Source: Costus lasius
Taxonomy: Eukaryota; Streptophyta; Magnoliopsida; Zingiberales; Costaceae
Reading direction: 5' to 3'
DNA length: 64,000 bases
Assembly (NCBI GenBank): GCA_027563935.2
Contig: CM050450.1
Coordinates: forward strand, 27,453,439 to 27,517,438
The notes under the pieces are model-generated. The model saw nothing but the letters and a program-made list of their open reading frames with translations, searched no databases and was not told the origin of the DNA. Below are positions 45,842-56,706 of the stretch, piece by piece (the first letter of the stretch is position 1; the number at the start of each line of letters is the position of its first letter). Made by a program: the position numbers and the translations under genes.

Positions 45842-47664
45842 TGTACACCCTAGCACTAAGACTAGAATAAAACAATCTATTGTAACTTTACAATCTAGGA
45901 ACAACAATATAAGTTTAACTGCTACAAAATTCCCCTTACAAATCCAAAACTTGACATCAGAGTAAGCTTTTAAACTTTTACAACAACTCATGCCTCAGCT
46001 AAAAATAATAACTTTTAATTACAAGATTCATAATTCACAATCCTTCAAGAATAATCCAACTAGTAACTTTTTATCCATGCCTTAAATTCCTTAGTCCAGA
46101 CTAGTACTTGCAATATCAACAAGACTCAGCAAACATTGCTGAGTAAGCCTGTCCTCAGAAGAAAGGGTAGTCCCTTAGATTCAAAGGAGGGGAAACTAGC
46201 AAGAAGCATATAAACAATAAAATTATAACAAACTGAACACTGAAAATTGTATATTGAAAACTATAAACTGAAAGCTGGAACTAAAAATTGGAAACTATAA
46301 ACTAGAATCTAGAAACTGTAAACTGAAAACTGTAATGCAACTGGATAAACAGAACTAATAGCATGCATAAATCAATTGTGTGCAATACCTATTGGCTTGT
46401 AGGGTCGTCACCCCGAATACGCATAATAAGGTTAATCACGCACCTTACATGGTGAACACACGCACTACCATGCGTCATGAATTCCGATGCATGCTAACTT
46501 GGGATCCCGATCTGTCCACAGAGTGGATATTGACCCCGAAGGGAACTGGGTATGTGCTCAATATAACTATGCAACTGTCCACACATGTGGATACTAGGAA
46601 ATTGGTTATGCAAATATGCTATCCATAACATGGATACTGATAACAATAACATAGTAGAAACATACTCAACTGGTATACAAAAACTGAGAACTGATATGTC
46701 AATAGTACAACTAGCAAATCTCAATATGCACAGGATGCTATACTATTTGAGTTAACGGAAATAAGAATAACAAACTTTTATCTGCAGAAATCTGGTTTGA
46801 GGTCTTACCTTTGAAAAGTCAAGTAAACTTATTATCAAACAATGCATGCCAATCATTGGATCAACCACTATGAAACATAAATTTGTACATAAACTTTATC
46901 AAATAAGATTCAAACTTGAAAACAGAGACCACCAACAGATGAAAAACATTCTAAAACTTCGCCAAACGGCTCCTGAAGACGAAGAGAGGCTCTAGAGGTG
47001 GCTACGGCGAGCTCTCCACTCATGGTCGAAGCACTCGCGTGGCCGACTCGTATCAACGATGGCGCTGCCACCGTCGACTCACAAAACCTAGCTAAAACCA
47101 AACAGAACTTCTCTAAAATAACAAAGAAGCAAGCTTACCTTGCTACGAAGCTGTATCATAGCCTAGACTAGGGAAAACGTCATCGTCGGCTGCACTGGAA
47201 GCTGAAGTAACGCAAACTCCGGCGAACTCCTTCATGCTCCGATTCCTTTCTCCTGGTGGCGCCTTGCATCTTGAAGAGAAGCTAGGGTTCACTTCTCGCC
47301 AACGCAAAGAGAAGCCCTCTAATATGGACGCAGAATGCATCCTAGAATAGAAAGTTGTCGTCGACGACTTGGTCGCCAAAAAACTCGGGGAAGACCACAA
47401 GTCGGCTCGCCCCATAACCAGTATTAAAATTTAAAATATAAATAATCCAGCGCAATTTATTATCAAACTGCGACTTAGCTCAGCAGTTTGGGTGAACCAC
47501 CCATAAGCCCACGTCGTGGGCTTGAGCCCTTGCGAATGCATTTTAGCTTTTAACTTAAAACTTAATTATTTTTTACCTTCTAAAAATTTCAAAAAATCAC
47601 TAAAAATTCCAAAACATAATTTTCTGATTTTCTAAAATTATTTTTCAGAAACTTGGTTATTACA
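45842..47664 (-). repeat. 5' LTR of the non-autonomous element (1823 bp)
   Basis: It starts TGTACACCC (left, plus strand) and ends GGTTATTACA, followed by TSD gaata. It is collinear with 20284-24359 except for the solo LTR inserted there. The half near 46950-47420 is GC-rich and gives chance frames on both strands. Confidence 0.92.
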
Positions 47665-47669
47665 GAATA

Positions 47670-48143
47670 GGAGTTGACGAAGACCACAGAGATGCGTCTT
47701 CCTCTCCTATAAAACATCCGATGAGCAGACGAAACAAGGGATGGAAGGTTCATACAAGCTTTGAGAGCTGAGAGCTTGTAGAGAGAGCGAGAGCAGTGAG
47801 AACATCACTCCGATGCTAGAAGGCGACAACGAGATTAGATCTGTGTTTAGGGTAAGAAGAAGGATTTTTGTTACTGATTTTGAGTGTTGAATCACAGAAG
47901 GTTTTCCCCAATACCTTGTTTTAGTTTTTCGGTGAGTTTTCCTTTGTTTCAAATTTCTAGCGGCGATCTTCTTCACCATCTCCAGCATAGGATCAAGTAA
48001 CGATGGCGAAGGCTGAGGGTGAGGTGCACGTGTCTCCCCTGCCGCACACTCTTCCATCCAGTGAGGCAGTGGCGACGAGCACATGGGTGTGAAAATGAAG
48101 GCGTGCGGCTGAGTTTGACATAGTAGATTTCATACGTGTTCGG
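47670..48143 (+). other. Possible 5' end of a host gene, cut by an LTR
   Basis: The stretch matches nothing else in the window. CCTATAAAACA at about 47705 is a TATA-box candidate. GA-rich leader-like sequence and an ATG (47813) follow. A possible intron runs from GTAAGA at 47852 to TTTCTAG at 47960. A second ATG (48003) opens 29 codons (MAKAEGEVHVSPLPHTLPSS...) ending in TGA at 48092. The Athila-type LTR starts at 48144 and cuts whatever followed. All of this is consistent with a plant gene's promoter, leader intron and first codons, but no family is recognised and chance is possible. Confidence 0.3.
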
Positions 48144-48404
48144 TGTTTGAAGACACAAAAATTTATAGTAAATTTTGTGCCATTTGATAGGTCTTTTTGT
48201 GTCATATTCATGCTCTTTTGCTTGTTTTTAAACCTTATTTGTCAAATATTACGGAATCTACACCTTTTCTTGTTTTTGATGATTTTCAAGTAAAAAGTGC
48301 CTAATTTTGATGGATATTGAAAGATTTGAGCATACGAATGAATTCCAGACGTCGAGACGAAACCATCGGTTAATTTTCATGCAAATCAGAGCAAGTTCGA
48401 AAAT

Positions 48405-48620
48405 TACACCCCGGGTGTAATTTTTATTATGGCTTGTAATTTTCTACCCAGATTACACTACTGTATAATAGAAATTACACTACTGTAATTCTGCCCAGAA
48501 ATCCATAGAAGAAATTACGGCACTACCGTAATGAATTTTACGGGCTGTAATTTCTGCCCAGAAACACATAGAACCAAAATAAGGCAGTGCCATAATCAAA
48601 ATTACGGCCGTAATTATATT
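48405..48620 (+). repeat. Palindromic cores upstream of the LTR TATA box
   Basis: ATTACGGCACTACCGTAAT (48514-48532) is the best core. Others are ATTACACCCCGGGTGTAAT (about 48404-48422) and AAGGCAGTGCCATAAT near 48581. The last is followed by ATTACGGCCGTAATT. They lie 80-300 bp upstream of TATAAAAGGGG. Confidence 0.8.
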
Positions 48621-48702
48621 TTTGAATGAGTCTTCCGCAGCCGCTCAAAAGCCCATTTTTTGTGACACAATATCTGAAGATCCAGGGCACGAATGAAAAA
48701 AC

Positions 48703-48713
48703 TATAAAAGGGG
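48703..48713 (+). promoter_or_regulatory. TATA box of the LTR
   Basis: TATAAAAGGGG is a strong plant TATA match at a suitable place in the LTR, after the palindromic array and about 1.3 kb before the LTR end. Confidence 0.6.
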
Positions 48714-50077
48714 ACTGTTCTATATATCGAGGAGAAGATTTGAGGACAGGAATCATCGAATTTCATCACCAATCAAGGGAGAAATTAGAAAGGGCATCCC
48801 TAGGGTTTGGCCTCTTGCCGAGAGGCGTAGAGGCCACCTCAGGCCGTGAAATTTATAGGAAAGCTTCGTCAATAGGAAGAGAGGATACCCTAGAAATTTC
48901 AGATCGAAAGGAGTTCAGACGAGGGCAAAATCGAAGAAAGAAGTTTCGGGCGGAATAGTAACTCGCGATTTTACTGTAGCATACACTTTTTATGGTATTG
49001 TAGCCGTTACTGTTCATCCGAGAAAAACATCACAGGCTGTGAAATTTTTCACACCCCTGTGATTACAGTAAACCCCTGATCTCTCTTTTTATCTGAATTC
49101 TGATTTTTTTTTATGAATTTTTATTGTATTTTTAACTCCATGGTAGTGTAAACTTCTCTTTGGGACATGAGAGTGTAATCCCCTTAATTTCTTAATGATT
49201 AGATAAACTTTATTTCGTCATGATAATTTTACTATGATAATTCTACTTATGTGATGATTGCATTTAATTCTCCGTAGTTTCATATTATCAGCATGATTTA
49301 GAGTTTTTGTGATATGGACTGAAAAGTGACTTGCATAAACTTGGAACCCTAAAATTGAAACTTAGGAACTCATCGTAAGAAATTAGGTTTGTTCTTATTC
49401 CTAGGTTTTAGAAGTTTATTGCCATGTTGATAATCTGATCTAAGATTGAATTATTGAAATAAACATGATGCTATTACAAGAAATTGAGTATCGGATCATT
49501 GCAGAACCTTAAGTAGAACCTGTGAAAATATGTAGTTTTCATCATATTCGATTTTACTTAATCATCACTTGAGATAATTGACTTAGAATTCGGATACATG
49601 AAAGTGATCCTTGAGTTCTTTGTCAACGATTTTACTTATATTTAGCATTGAATAGATCTTGCATGAAAATGAGAATTGGTTCTTTGTAAATTGTCTGCGC
49701 GAAAGTGAGATGATTTCTTTATGAAGTAAATTATATCTTTATCATAATAAATTAGAATGACGAATATCTATTTATATCTAGTCATGGAAATTAAGGCGGA
49801 TGAAACCCTAGTCCCAGTTTCTCTCTCTAATTTATCATAATAAATTATACTGACGAACATCTATTTATATCTAGTCATGGAAATTAAGGCGGATGAAACC
49901 CTTGTCCCAGTTTCTCTCTCTAATATTTCGTGTGATTTCTGTTTGTGTTTTCATCATATTTGATTTGCTTAGCTAGTGAGAAAACAACTATTTGGTACTT
50001 AACATGTAGGTCTCTGTGGTTCGATATCTTTTTATTACTTCGAAGTATCCGTGCACTTGCGGACACAACAAGTTTTT

Positions 50078-50094
50078 TGGCGCGTTGTCGGGGA
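50078..50094 (+). promoter_or_regulatory. Primer binding site, degraded tRNA-Asp type
   Basis: TGGCGCGTTGTCGGGGA starts 7 bp after the LTR. It resembles the site at 4311 but has lost one base and changed another. Confidence 0.7.
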
Positions 50095-50286
50095 CCTTAG
50101 TTTTGTTAATATCAAAATAGTTGTTAGTATTGCTAGACTAAGTTTTATTTGTTTTAGATTTAACTTTGTTTTCTGTTTTTGCAGGTTTTGGATTTTTACA
50201 AGTTGTGATAGGACTATGATTTCTGTAATTTTTGTGTTTTTTTGTTTTCTATTTTTTTATATTTTATATATATTTTTTTTGAATGA

Positions 50287-51613
50287 TTGGTGTTGGATAA
50301 TCTTTTTGTTCTTGATCGATTTGAAGATATGTCTTTTAATCACAACTCGTGGGCAACTGAAAGAGGTGAGATATACATGCCACAAGGTAAGTATGAAGAT
50401 GATTCATTGTGCACTCTTACAGATAAATTAAAATTAGACTCTTGTATACACCCTATTAGGACATCTTATTCTTCTATTAGATGTGATATTTGTAGATGTT
50501 TTGATCATTATACTTCTGAATTGCTAATTTTTAATTCCTCAAAATCCCAATTCACCATGGTATCGAGATGATCAAGATTATTCTAGATGGGAAAATAAAA
50601 CTTCTTTTTATGAGGATTTCTCAAATCATGTTTCTGAACCATACTTTGAGGATACTGAAGAATCTAAGTTAGCATCTATGCTAGAAAAATTTATGACAAA
50701 TCAAAACCAGATCATGACAAATCGAAGTAAGGAAATTGAAGATCTTAAAGGGATAGTTAGTCAGCTTACTTCTCAAGTAGAATCTATATCTGTTGACACT
50801 GAAATTTTAGAAACCAAGTTAGCACAACAAGCTTGTTTATTTGAGTTTGATATAGAAATTGAGAAAATTGATTTAGAAAAGTCCCTCTCTGATTTTGATT
50901 GTTTTGAAATTGATACTTTTGTGAACATTAATTAATCTCACTCTGATTTTGATGATTGTAAAATTGATTCATTTGATAAATTATTTGTGGAAAAGTTTGA
51001 GGAAATTGATTTTGAAAAATCCCCTTTTGATTCTACTGATAGTTATGAAATTGATTCTTTTGATGATATATTATTTGTGGTTAAATCTGATGAAGGATAT
51101 GAGGGAACTGATTTAGAAAAGTCTCACTCTGATTTTGTTGGTAATTTTGGTATGGATAAATTATTTGATTATGGTCATGAGGAATTGGAAAAAGATTTGA
51201 AAAATATGAATATTGATGAATCTCACTCTGATGTTTTGCCCATATCTACTATTCAACCTTATGATTTATTTGAAAAATTATGCTTTATTGAGGAACCAAA
51301 TTTGACACAGAAAAATTATTTTGATGATCCAATACTTGAATCTTTTGATCGAAGTCCTATTGCAATTGAAGATATAAATTTGAAGAAAGGACAAATGATT
51401 TTGCTTTCTGATAAATATAGGAAGATCATAAAATGCCCTTGGAGTGGAATTGAAAATTTTGATTTTGATTTCTGCATATTTGAGAAAGCCACATCGATTG
51501 TGATTTACATGAAATTTTGGATGTTTGGATTAGTGGATAAACTTTTAGGACAACGGAAATGCAGAAAATTATATGCTATTTACTATGGTACTGATCCTCC
51601 TGCTTCGCCATGA
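50287..51613 (+). pseudogene. Decayed gag of the second Athila-type element
   Basis: Three frames together show the family. 50287-50571 has CDICRCFDHYTSE, a broken zinc knuckle. 50678-50935 has LEKFMTNQNQIMTNRSKEIE and a coiled-coil-like segment ending LETKLAQQA, equivalent to the C-terminal gag half at 4847. 50987-51613 is very acidic, with repeated EIDxFD and LEKSxSDF words, and looks like a degenerate internal repeat with no known domain. Stops at 50932 and elsewhere break it. The conserved hairpin follows 14 bp after the last stop. Confidence 0.75.
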
Positions 51614-51626
51614 TATTTGAGTTTTG

Positions 51627-51674
51627 GTCAAGCTATAGACCTAAAAATTAGCGCTTCTTGGGAGGCAACCCAAG
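51627..51674 (+). promoter_or_regulatory. Conserved post-gag RNA hairpin motif (second copy)
   Basis: GGTCAAGCTA, then TTAGCGCT, then CTTGGGAGGCAACCCAAG (51657-51674). It has the same stem as at 5631, with an AGGCAA loop. Confidence 0.8.
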
Positions 51675-51768
51675 CACTCTCTTTTTTTAGTTAATTTCTT
51701 TTATTTTAGTTTATTTTTTGAATTAATTTTTCTTCTCTTTTTGCAGGGAAAATCAAACTTTGCGCAAA

Positions 51769-52002
51769 ATACGGCACTGCCATAATGCAAATTACGGGCC
51801 GTAATTTAGGTTTTTTTTCATCCAGAAACTTTTAAGAGTTTTACGGCACTACCGTAAGAAATTTTATGGTACCGTAGTTTAGGGTAATTTTTGTACAGAA
51901 AGTTCTATGTCTTTTACGGCAGGGCCGTAATAATTTTCACGTGCCGTATTTTTGAGTGATTTTTGACCTGAGAATTTTGTGTATATTATGGCACTGCCAT
52001 AA
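51769..52002 (+). repeat. Regular 72-73 bp array with palindromic cores (interior)
   Basis: Cores at 51769, 51841, 51914 and 51986 are spaced 72, 73 and 72 bp. The consensus is TTACGGCACTGCCGTAA. Each unit has a second palindrome about 20 bp on, such as ATTACGGGCCGTAAT, and a CAGAAA word. It lies in the interior, not in an LTR. Confidence 0.88.
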
Positions 52003-53565
52003 GAATTTTTACACCCGCAATTTTAAAAAATTATGCGTTCTGCTTATCTGATTAGGTGTTTTCTCGTAGTGATTTTAAGAAACTGGAGCGACGAAATTTT
52101 TGATCTTTGGCACAACCATGAACTACTCATCTTTTATTATCATTTGGATATTTTTATTGAATTTTAAAGTCCATGGATCATCCTATAACACATGGCAACT
52201 TTTAGTAACTGATTAACTTCTACAGCAGTTTTTAATTTTGTAATCTGATTAGCCCTCTTTCTGTTAATACCCTAAATTCCTGACAGATATTAATCCTTTA
52301 ATTTTCATACGCCTGGAAAGAACAAGTTTTATACTACTACATGGTTATGTCTATTTTGTTTATGGATCATTAAATCTTATTCTTTGGTATAGCTACATTT
52401 CGTAACTGAATCAGTAGGCTGCACTACTTTCCATCAACATTAGCAGCTCCTTGTCTTCAGATTGCCACCAGAAGCTGCAGCCCAGCCACCACCACTGCAT
52501 CCGCCTCTAATGCCACTGTTTCCAGCCGTCGACACTGGATTCTACCACCAGCAGCCTCTTACTTCTTCTGCTGCCTCTGTTTCCATTGATTTTATTTTTG
52601 CAGCTGAATTTTCAATTAGTGACTCTGATTTTTTTTACCTGTGCAGCATCATCTCTCGCCACCCACCAGCTGACGACTTCGCCTCCGGGGCTATAGTCTC
52701 CAGCAGGCCACTAGAGACTCCTCATCATTACTCTACTGTCGGCACCATCATCTTTATTGCTAGCAGCTCTTCAGCTAGCATCTGTTCCACCTCTGCTTCT
52801 CACCTACATCAGCTCTTTCCACCGGCACCCTCTTGGACCACCGACGATATCTTTGCTTCTCAGCTGCATCTGGCCTGACGATGATTGAGCTTGCTATATA
52901 GTTTTGTGAGTATTGTTTGCACTTTCTAGTGATCTTATTCGATATGATTGTATGGTGTTGCTACTTGATTTGTTTCGCTATTTGCTATGATTGTATCACT
53001 TACTGAGATTTCTATTCGATGTCATTGCCTGAATCTATCATTTTACACTTTTGACTATGATTGTATGAGTTTGATGCTTCACACCTTTTGCATTGATATT
53101 GACATTTTTGATGATTAAAAATTTTTTTGTGACTTGAATTTATGTGATAAGAGGTGTGAGAATCAAATATTCATGACCTAATGATGTATGCTTTCTTAGT
53201 TCATGTGGAAATTTCTATGACGATGTGTTGTTTAATTTTTTGGAATTTGGATGGATGCATTGCTATGATAATATATTCATGTTTGCTATGGTGATGAATG
53301 CATGTCAATGTCTGAGAATGGAGATATGCCTATTATGATGAATTTATTTCTTCAATATATATCTACTCGTTGAAACCCTTCATTGATTGGTGCATAAGGT
53401 TTTGGGTAGGTATGTTGTTTGATGAAAGCAATCTAAGAGTGAAACATCTTTCTTGAATAAAATGAGCATATGAGTGTAATTTTTGAATTAATGTCAATTG
53501 ATTAACCTGGTTGATGTTTAGTCTATTTTACTATTTGTTGGGAAGAAAGAATCCAAGATCCAAAA
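52003..53565 (+). other. Non-coding interior of the second Athila-type element
   Basis: AT-rich except for 52450-52880, which holds a 138-residue frame (52462-52878) rich in S, P, A and H with no recognised domain. Its composition (TCT, GCC and CCA runs) suggests low-complexity DNA rather than a gene. Nothing else is identified. Confidence 0.5.
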
Positions 53566-53569
53566 AGAA

Positions 53570-53735
53570 AGAGAGACTCCCCTACTTGGCACTGCGTAAA
53601 ATTGGTAGTGGTACCGAAGATATGGGTTGAAGTATGTAAAAAAAAAGAGAGAGAAAGAAAAAGAGAATGACTTCTCTACTTGGCACTGTCTAAAATTGAT
53701 GGTGGTACCGAAGATAAGAGTTGAAGTCCAAATAA
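53570..53735 (+). repeat. Tandem duplication, about 100 bp
   Basis: CTACTTGGCACTG with a following GGTGGTACCGAAGATA-like word occurs at about 53581 and again at about 53676. Each copy is followed by an A/G-rich run. Similar words occur near 6595-6640 in the first Athila-type element. Confidence 0.7.
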
Positions 53736-53799
53736 AAAAGTGTGTATCTATGTGGGTACATGCCATAAAAAAACAAAAAAGAGAGAGAAGAAAGATTTT

Positions 53800-55224
53800 G
53801 AGTGGAAAAAGAGTTTTTATCAATTTAATCTTGCGATGGCTTATGAGACAATATCCGACCTGGCAACACGATGTCATATTGAGGAGATACGCCCCAATGA
53901 TAAATATCGACGTACGCACCTCCCAAATAATATTTCATCATAATGCATTAAGGCATAATGGATACTGGAATTTGGAATATCATCCAGCCTTGACGACGTA
54001 TTAGAAAATTACCCGGCCTTGCGGCGTGTTGGATAATTTGATTTGAAAAAGTTATCCGGCCTTGCGGCGTGTTGAATAATTTGATTTAAAAAATTACCCA
54101 GCCTTGCGGCGTATTAGATAATTTAATTTGGAAAATTATCCGGCCTTGCGGCTTATTGGATAATTTGATTTGGAAAATTATCCGGCCTTACGGCGTGTTG
54201 GATAATTTAATTTGGAAAAGTACCCGGCCTTGTGGCTTGTTGGATAATTTGAATTTGGGAAATATCCGGTCTTGCGCCTTGTTGGATATTTAAATTTGAG
54301 AAAATTATTAGGTCTTATGACTTTTTGGATAATTTGAATTTGGGAAAATATTCGGCCTTGCAGCATGTTGGATATTTAAATTTGAGAAAATTACCCGGTC
54401 TTACGACTTATTGGATAATTTGAATTTGGGAAAATATCCGGCCTTGCGGCTTGTTGGATATTTAAATTTGAGAAAATTATCCGGCCTTGCGGCGTGTTGG
54501 ATAATTTCAAAAAATACTTCAGCCTTAACGAACGCAATGTCATATTGAGGACTAATGCCTCGGATGAACGTCGACGTACGCACCTCCCAAACAACATTCC
54601 ATCGCGATGCGTCAAGGCTTTCGGTATTATGTTCAAATGAGAATTTTTCTTTCGGAGTCAACATTCAGTCAGATGCGACTTGTTAAGTTTATTTGATGTA
54701 TAATTATTCCTTTGACTTCACTTTGGCCTTGTATTTCGAATGCTGGATCGTTATTAGATCTCGTTTGATTTTGGCTTGGATTTACACTTTGGATACGCAC
54801 TTGGGGCTTAAGTACCAAATGTCACTCGTGCTGAACTGGAGCAAGCGTATTTCATGTTTGATGAGCATAGGAAGTTTATCATTAGTTTAGCTTATTGAAT
54901 TTTGGACTAAATCTGGGATCAAAACTTGGTCAACATGGGTTGAGACTAGCTAAAACATGATTGTGACGAAATTAACTTCACCAACGAGTTTGACTTGTTA
55001 TTTCTGATTTTATTACTCTCGGCCAAAGAATAAAGTTCCCCTTTTTAGTGCTCAGCCGATCGGGAAAGCTCGGATGATCCCTTCAACTGACGGTCGTGGG
55101 TCTGCTTTGTCGGAGGCTCCGACAGAATGAGTGCAATGATAGAGACATAGAGGTGGAGAAGCATCGCCTGTGGACCTAGCGACTCGTCCACATAGGAGAT
55201 GGCGTCCATGTTTGCCGAGAAGCT
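53800..55224 (-). mobile_element. Fragment of a diverged Ogre-type LTR
   Basis: It is collinear with about 25000-27000 of the Ogre LTR. It has a first direct block (53868-53957, with ATCGACGTACGCACCTC), a minisatellite of about 12 units of 42 bp (53990-54520, TTATCCGGCCTTGCGG type), a second block (54530-54620), and a downstream stretch including GTCGGAGGCTCCGACAGAATG (about 55100). Sequence identity is clearly lower than between the two Ogre LTRs. Neither end is a true LTR terminus. The last 80 bp (55145-55224) match nothing else here. Confidence 0.8.
53990..54520 (-). repeat. Minisatellite, about 42 bp x 12 (diverged family)
   Basis: Units at about 54017, 54058, 54100, 54142, 54184, 54226, 54269, 54311, 54355, 54395, 54440 and 54482. 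They are related to the units at 25208-25810 but more variable. Some carry TTTAAATTTGAG insertions. Confidence 0.88.
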
Positions 55225-56706
55225 ACACCACCGCCAGGTACGTGCACGGTCATATCATACCGTGCCAATACAGGTTTACGATCAATTTTCTTAATGAACT
55301 CGTAATAAACAAATGAATAGGAACTACCCGTATCAATAAGTATGCAACCAGGAACGCCATAAATAGAGATAATACCTCGCATCACGGAGTCTGATGCACG
55401 CTGAGCGTCCTCCTCAGATATATTATATGCGCGTCTAGATGCCTGGGTCTGTCCACGCCCACCACGTGGGGGATTCTGCCGTCGATAAGGTCGTCCGGGA
55501 TTCTGCCCCGGCGCTGGTGCGCATCCCTGTGAGCTCTGGGCTTGTTTACCCTTCTGGGGGCAGTGGTTTGCATAATGTCCCATTTCATTACAGTGATAAC
55601 ATCGGACGGAAGTAAGCGGGCACGACCTTGCTATGTGACCTGATTCTCCACACTGAAAACAGGCTCTGGAAGGAGTAGCTGGGGGCGAGCCAAAACCAGG
55701 GGATGTCGGTGCTGGACCCCGATACCTGCTACCCGGAGCCCAAGATTTACGCCCTGGTTGGATGTCTTGGCGTCTAGATCCAGATGCTGAAGCTGGTGGA
55801 CTTCCTGGGGCGAAACTCCCAAGTCCCCAAAAGTCAGTCTGCGCAGGAACCTTGCCACGTCTCTGAGCGTCACGCTCCTGGGCCTCGCGAATGACATCCT
55901 GTCCACATTGACTCATCCGTTGTGCAGTATCTATCACCTCAGCAAAATTATCAGGTGGAATAATGCTCACCAGGATGCGGAGCTGTGCATCAAGGCCCTC
56001 TATAAAATGCTCCGAACGCTCTCTCTCTCTGTGGCCACCAGTCCGGGAAACATCTCAGACAGCCTCTGGAATTCGGCGATATATTCCTCGATTGGACGTC
56101 CATTTTGCTTGATGTGAACAAAATCCCGTCTCGCTACGGACCTTTGTGCCTGTGGGAAGTACTGCTGCGTGAATACGCTCTGAAAAACATCCCAAGATGC
56201 GCTTGCCGGTCCCAAAATGGCTACAGTAGACTGCCACCACTTTCGTGCCTGGCCACCAAGATAGAAGACTGCCAACTTCACCCGTTTCCTCTCTGGACAT
56301 TCATTGCGTCCAGAGTATATGTCACGCTGGCTAGCCACTCCCGAGCTTGCCATGGGTCGCCGTTCCCCTCGAACACATCCAAACGGCCTCGTGCTAACTC
56401 GGTGAAGCGGGACAGCCAATCGCCTCGGGTCGGGGGCGGAGTGACTTCCCGGTCGGCCAATGCAATTCATAGGGATGTTCATCGCATCCCGCGCAATATC
56501 TGCAATTCCCCTGGCTCGACCACCACGAGCCCTTGGAGGCATCCTGCAATCACAAGTATAGTTAATCCACAAGTACATATTTCATTAGTTATACTTAAAC
56601 ATCGTACTTATACTTTATCGCGTGTCCCAAATCCTTAGATTATCCTAAATCCTAAGTCCTTAAGGTCTCATTCAAGATCTAATACCATAGCTCTGATACC
56701 AAATTT
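55225..56706 (-). pseudogene. Tekay-like gag-protease, truncated copy
   Basis: On the minus strand a primer site (56685-56701) precedes MPPRARGGRARG (near 56545). A frameshift near 56462 moves the frame to ADREVTPPPTRGDW. The gag core has AVFYLGGQARKWWQS and IEEYIAEFQRLSEM, and a further frame break near 55985 separates the last part. That last part (55176-55970) keeps two intact zinc knuckles, CFQCGESGHIARSC and CYHCNEMGHYANHC, and a protease site LIDTGSS. Homology stops at about 55225, just after VPGGG, and the remaining residues come from unrelated DNA. RT and integrase are missing. Confidence 0.92.

Larger units (their letters stand above)
20284..47664 (-). mobile_element. Non-autonomous chromovirus-like LTR element with nested insertions
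   Basis: TSD gaata (20279-20283 and 47665-47669) flanks LTRs at 45842-47664 (5', minus strand) and 20284-24359 (3', carrying a 2.26-kb insert). A TGGTATCAGAGG primer site follows the 5' LTR. A polypurine tract and hairpin precede the 3' LTR. Without the 20.7-kb Ogre-type insertion, the interior is only about 0.8 kb (45412-45841 plus 24360-24734) and has no coding potential. It must have relied on proteins of another element. The GGACCAAATTTCC hairpin at its 3' end resembles that of the Tekay-like element at 58469, which suggests its partner lineage. Confidence 0.9.
48144..50070 (+). repeat. 5' LTR of the second Athila-type element (1927 bp)
   Basis: It begins TGTTTGAAGACAC and ends GGACACAACA. 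It is related throughout to the minus-strand solo LTR at 2728-10454. It contains palindromic cores (48405-48620), TATAAAAGGGG at 48703, and a 100-bp-scale direct duplication near 49745-49925 ending in GTTTCTCTCTCTAAT. Confidence 0.87.
48144..53800 (+). mobile_element. Second Athila-type element, 3' LTR missing
   Basis: The 5' LTR (48144-50070), tRNA-Asp-like primer site, decayed gag (50287-51613), post-gag hairpin (51627-51674), palindromic array (51769-52002) and long non-coding interior follow in the same order as in 2841-8678. No pol is present. The right end is lost near 53800, where sequence related to the Ogre-type LTR begins, so neither a TSD nor an insertion age can be determined. Confidence 0.85.

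Noticed and set aside
52462..52878. 138-residue frame rich in S, P, A and H
   Set aside because: No recognised domain, low complexity, inside a non-coding element interior; kept only as a note.
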